From Saccoglossus kowalevskii (taxonomy: Eukaryota; Hemichordata; Enteropneusta; Harrimaniidae), in contig NW_003131862.1 of assembly GCF_000003605.2 (NCBI RefSeq), positions 47,005-69,574 on the forward strand: DNA of 22,570 nucleotides, read 5' to 3'. The position numbers and the translations under genes were made by a program. The notes beneath the pieces are model-generated. The model made no database searches. It was not told the DNA's origin and saw nothing but the letters and a program-made list of their open reading frames with translations. Of this stretch, positions 20,801-22,570 are shown one piece after another. Every line of letters starts with the position of its first letter. Position 1 is the first letter of the stretch.

Positions 20801-21163
20801 TTTCCATCGTACAATCGCGTAGATAAATACAACATCGTTTATTAAATAACGTCATTGAATAAACCAGCACCACCACATGCTACAGTGTATCATGTATTCG
20901 AATATACCTTGGCGATGAATGATGGTTGTAATTAACGTTGGCGGAGCGAGTTAATGAATCCCGATGTCAACGGTAATCCGACAATAAATCATCCCCACTG
21001 AAGTAAAATGCCGTAATTAATAATAATCACTTACCTGTACCCTCGGCAAGTTATTTATAGCTCCCAGACTTGTATTTAGTGACACGTAGGTCAACGCACA
21101 CACAAGGAAGATGCACAGAACGATCACCTTTAATTGTTTAATCGAGAATTTATTCTGCCACAT
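14698..21163 (-). CDS. Gene C: O-fucosyltransferase-like type II membrane protein
   Basis: Five coding exons (21035-21163, 16889-17643, 16117-16270, 15644-15779, 14698-14846) join in frame, phases 0, 2, 0, 1, to 440 aa. Order: signal anchor (about residues 12-29), stem, then the O-FucT-like domain with SGPSTVYNLWRIAVKFAIFQ, CGRSL, LPCNEEIN, the intact motif MHWRNKSGE, NNLSCIYVAAPVLY, DDNYVLSLVEQEIAE and SNWSFYVEYTRTIR. HxRN-type and SSF-like motifs together point to the GDP-fucose O-fucosyltransferase superfamily; the acceptor is unknown. Predicted Golgi/ER lumenal. The first intron is 3.4 kb and transposon-bearing, and intron 4 contains a helicase-like fragment. C differs from A/B by a shorter exon 1 (43 codons) and a 14-residue longer C-terminus, so it is probably the more divergent member. 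It could instead belong to a related GT-B family that uses another sugar nucleotide. Confidence 0.85.
14847..15643 (-). other. Gene C intron 4
   Basis: About 800 bp, donor GTGAGT (15643-15638), phase 1. It contains the helicase-like fragment at 15291-15470 and its CpG-richer flanks. Confidence 0.8.
15291..15470 (-). pseudogene. RecQ-helicase-like N-terminal fragment, broken in Walker A
   Basis: An ATG in good context (AAACAAAATGG) opens a 59-codon frame: an Ala-rich start MAAPMNRDICDD, then FGVGALKPHQVQVIDVVLCG, KDVFIATKTGSG and a divergent end. LKPHQVQVI fits RecQ motif 0, and the following block fits motif I, but Walker A TGSG is followed by Ile-Leu instead of Lys-Ser/Thr and a stop comes ten codons later. 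The rest of the helicase (DEAH box, C-terminal domains) is absent. It lies within gene C intron 4 on the same strand. Upstream minus-strand sequence carries ATTGTCCAATCAG, a CCAAT-like element, so promoter plus first exon may have been copied. Alternatively, a GTACGT donor 14 bases before the stop could make it a real first exon, but no partner exon is visible. Confidence 0.6.
15644..15779 (-). CDS. Gene C exon 4
   Basis: 136 nt, donor AAC|GTGAGT. Length and frame agreement with gene B require the acceptor TATATAG at 15786-15780; the AG of AATAACAG 10 bases inward would shift the frame. It encodes LQVFGLSDLFTNVPESMKY and DDNYVLSLVEQEIAE. Confidence 0.83.
16117..16270 (-). CDS. Gene C exon 3
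   Basis: 154 nt between acceptor TTTTAATAACAG and donor GTACGA. It encodes CPNNEHCKEGRKPEVESLEK, an amphipathic helix, and NNLSCIYVAAPVLYNQ. The CxxxxxC pair is shared with gene B (CHRDVDC) in spacing. Confidence 0.86.
16271..16888 (-). other. Gene C intron 2
   Basis: About 620 bp, donor GTGAAT, phase 2. A T-run near 16440 is the only local feature; no gene seen. Confidence 0.75.
16889..17643 (-). CDS. Gene C exon 2 (N-terminal half of catalytic domain)
   Basis: The acceptor is a long pyrimidine tract ending TTTCATCAG; 755 nt are open. The frame continues upstream of the GTG at 17586 to the acceptor, so that codon is not a start. The exon ends MFALMHWRNKSGE, keeping the His-Trp-Arg-Asn motif. 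It carries the same five cysteines as A and B and a WIVPSGPSTVYNLWRIAVKF block. The region between CGRSL and LPCN is the most diverged from A/B. Confidence 0.87.
18400..18745. promoter_or_regulatory. CpG-rich, promoter-like patch in gene C intron 1
   Basis: Much richer in CpG than the AT-rich surroundings. It contains a hairpin TTTTCACCGC/GCGGTGAAAA (18453-18480 region), a CRE-like TGACGTAG (18726-18733), a GC box CCGCCCCC (18736-18743) and an RFX-like half site TTAGCAACG (near 18706). A 62-codon frame at 18379-18567 has no recognisable homology. It could be an alternative promoter, an enhancer or a repeat copy. Confidence 0.3.
19290..19414. mobile_element. 125-bp MITE flanked by TTAA
   Basis: The ends AGCGCGGTGGTCGTCGCGCA and, inverted, AGGGCGGTGGTTGTCACACC pair over about 35 bp down to a shared GTTCGA. 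TTAA flanks both sides (19286-19289 and 19415-19418), the duplication used by piggyBac and Kolobok superfamilies. There is no coding capacity. Confidence 0.6.
20556..20582. repeat. Short perfect hairpin
   Basis: ACTGTCGGT and ACCGACAGT form a 9-bp perfect stem around a 9-base A/T loop. Partly complementary flanks (CGTTGCGGGTCGCAC with GCGTGCAACACG) may extend it. It could be the core of a small foldback element. Confidence 0.5.
21035..21163 (-). CDS. Gene C exon 1: start codon and signal anchor
   Basis: 43 codons beginning MWQNKFSIKQLK, a basic cytosolic tail, then VIVLCIFLVCALTYVSL, a clear signal anchor, and a short stem ending PRVQ. Donor CAG|GTAAGT, phase 0. The ATG is one base after acceptor GCGTATTTAG|A, as in genes A and B. 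It is assigned to the exon at 17643 by phase, strand and array order, despite the 3.4-kb gap. Confidence 0.75.
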
Positions 21164-21164
21164 T

Positions 21165-21185
21165 CTAAATACGCGATAAACAACG
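21165..21185 (-). promoter_or_regulatory. Splice acceptor before gene C ATG
   Basis: The minus strand reads GTTGTTTATCGCGTATTTAG, then A-ATG. Its pyrimidine tract is weaker than at gene B, but its position is identical relative to the start codon. Confidence 0.55.
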
Positions 21186-21654
21186 CGTGGTTCAGAACTG
21201 CTGTATACAATCACCGGTATATCCCAATTATGTCGATAGTTTCGTCGTGGATGGTATAAAACTAGATAAAGTCATTCATAAAAAAACGTCAACGGTTAGC
21301 TCTTGTGGTCAGTCAATGTGCCAGGGCTTCATTATCTCCGATAACGCTTGTGAACCGGTCCGATTTGCTATGCAACTTCATCGAAGCGTGCATGGTAAAC
21401 ACGTGTTACTTTAACAAAATTAATAATATCGATATTATCATGCAGCTGTCACGCATATTTATGGCATTAATTCAGTGTTGGAATAATGCAAAGGGTCACA
21501 AGTTAGTCACACTGCAATGCTTGCACTAAAAAATGCTTCACCGGCTACACAAACCAGATGGAACAAACCACATCGACTTGCTGGGAAACAAAATTGGGAG
21601 ATGTGATGCAGAAGCTCGTTTATGGCCTTTTTCCCTGTGCAGATGACAACTCAA
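21186..21654. other. Upstream flank of gene C exon 1, no gene seen
   Basis: Presumably the 3' part of gene C's 5'UTR intron, if the acceptor at 21165 is used. No leader exon or promoter could be assigned. Confidence 0.45.
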
Positions 21655-22570
21655 GTTTACGCACCACTCTCCGTAACCAGGACCACGAGGCAAAGGTACG
21701 CACCACTCCCAGGAAAGCAAGCAGGACCACAAGCCAAAGGTACGCACCACTCCCGGGAAAGCAAGCAAGAACACAAGGCAAAGGTAAGCACCACTCCCGG
21801 GAAAGTAATCATGACCACAAAGCAAAGGTACGCACCACTCCCCGGAAAGTAGTCATGACCGCAAAGCAAAGGTACGCACCGCTCTTTGGAAAGTAATCAT
21901 GACCACAAAACAAAGGCACGCACCACTCCCGGGAAAGTAATCATGAGCACAAAGAAAAGGTACGCACCACTCCCGAGAAAGTAAGCAGGACCACAAGGCA
22001 AAGGTACGCACCACTCCCGGTAAAGTAATCATGCCCACAAAGTAATGGTACGCACCACTCTCCGGAAAGTAATCATGACTGCAAGGCAAAGGTACGCACC
22101 ACTCTCCGGAAAGTAATCATGACCACAAGGCAAAGGTACGCACCACTCCCGGGAAAGTAATCACGACCACAAAGTTAAAGGTACGCAACACTCCCGGGAA
22201 AGTAAGCAGGACCACAAAGCAAAGGTACGCACCACTCCCGGGAAAGTAATCATGACCAAAAGCAAAGGTACGCACCGCTCCCCGTAAAGTAAGCAGGACC
22301 ACAAGGCAAAGGTACGCACCACTCCCCGGAAAGTAATCATGACCACAAAGCAAAGGTACGTACCACTCCCGGGAAAGTAATCATGACCACAAAGCAAAGG
22401 TACGCACCGCTCTCGGGAAAGTAAGTAGGACCACAAGACAAAGGTACGCACCACTCCCGGGAAAGTAAGCAGGACCAAAAGACAAATGTACGCACCACTC
22501 CCCGGAAAGTAAGCAGGACCACAAGGCAAAGGTACGCACCGCTCTCGGGAAAGTAAGTAGGACCACAAGA
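21655..22570. repeat. 44-bp minisatellite (~21 copies, runs off the right edge)
   Basis: The unit is AAAGGTACGCACCACTCCCG followed by GGAAAGTAAGCAGGACCACA and AGGC. Two variants alternate irregularly, one with AAGCAGGACCACAAGGC and one with AATCATGACCACAAAGC. Copies are highly similar, with occasional 1-bp indels. Because 44 is not a multiple of 3 and the unit has no stop on the minus strand, long open frames of FPGSGAYLC-type repeats appear in several frames; these are not taken as genes. Confidence 0.95.

Larger units (their letters stand above)
17644..21034 (-). other. Gene C intron 1 (3.4 kb)
   Basis: Phase-0 intron from donor GTAAGT (21034-21029). It has no convincing gene. It holds the CpG-rich patch at 18400-18745, the TTAA-flanked MITE at 19290-19414, a perfect hairpin at 20556-20582 and a related sequence near 20690. 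Confidence 0.7.

Noticed and set aside
21538-22568. Overlapping minus- and plus-strand open frames of 60-135 codons near the right edge
   Set aside because: They are translations of the 44-bp minisatellite, open in several frames at once, with no start context or domain.
21655-22570. Possible CRISPR array because of regular 44-bp spacing
   Set aside because: The whole unit is repeated; there are no unique spacers, and the context is eukaryotic.

Overview
The window looks like draft assembly of an invertebrate animal genome. It is AT-rich, has long non-coding stretches, phase-consistent spliceosomal introns, microsatellites, minisatellites, small inverted-repeat transposons and a run of Ns (11787-11955). 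The sequence does not settle the phylum; a hemichordate, lancelet or mollusc-like animal would all fit. Nothing looks bacterial or viral.

The main content is a tandem array of three paralogous genes, all on the minus strand, for type II membrane proteins with a GDP-fucose protein O-fucosyltransferase-like (O-FucT superfamily) lumenal domain. From right to left, in transcription direction: gene C (coding exons 21035-21163, 16889-17643, 16117-16270, 15644-15779, 14698-14846; 440 aa), gene B (8473-8616, 6783-7543, 6218-6371, 5609-5744, 5322-5428; 433 aa) and gene A (2035-2178 and 1-737, running off the left edge). Exon 1 encodes a short cytosolic tail and signal anchor. Exon 2 carries the N-terminal half of the enzyme up to a His-Trp-Arg motif. 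Exons 3-5 carry the C-terminal half. Exons 3 and 4 have identical lengths in B and C (154 and 136 nt), intron phases agree, and in all three genes a splice acceptor lies exactly one base before the ATG, which implies an upstream 5'UTR exon that I could not place. Gene B has lost the conserved arginine of its HWRNKSGE-type motif.

Region by region: 1-2181 gene A; 2182-5321 intergenic, without recognisable genes; 5322-8617 gene B, whose first coding intron holds an (ATT)n tract and a degenerate 36-bp minisatellite; 8641-9511 an 871-bp element with 136-bp near-identical terminal inverted repeats, 22 bp from gene B's acceptor; 9512-11723 nothing recognisable; 11724-11955 a (TTCA)n tract and assembly gap; about 12092-13420 a decayed multi-frame coding relic; 13440-13715 a Harbinger-type MITE; 14698-21164 gene C, with a broken RecQ-helicase-like fragment in intron 4 and a TTAA-flanked MITE and a CpG-rich promoter-like patch in its 3.4-kb intron 1; about 21655-22570 a 44-bp minisatellite continuing past the right edge.

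I found no novel multi-gene system. The points most worth following up are the fucosyltransferase-like array with one copy altered at its donor-binding motif, the long-TIR element abutting a splice acceptor, the helicase fragment lacking its Walker A lysine, and CTCF-like motifs scattered through the array.
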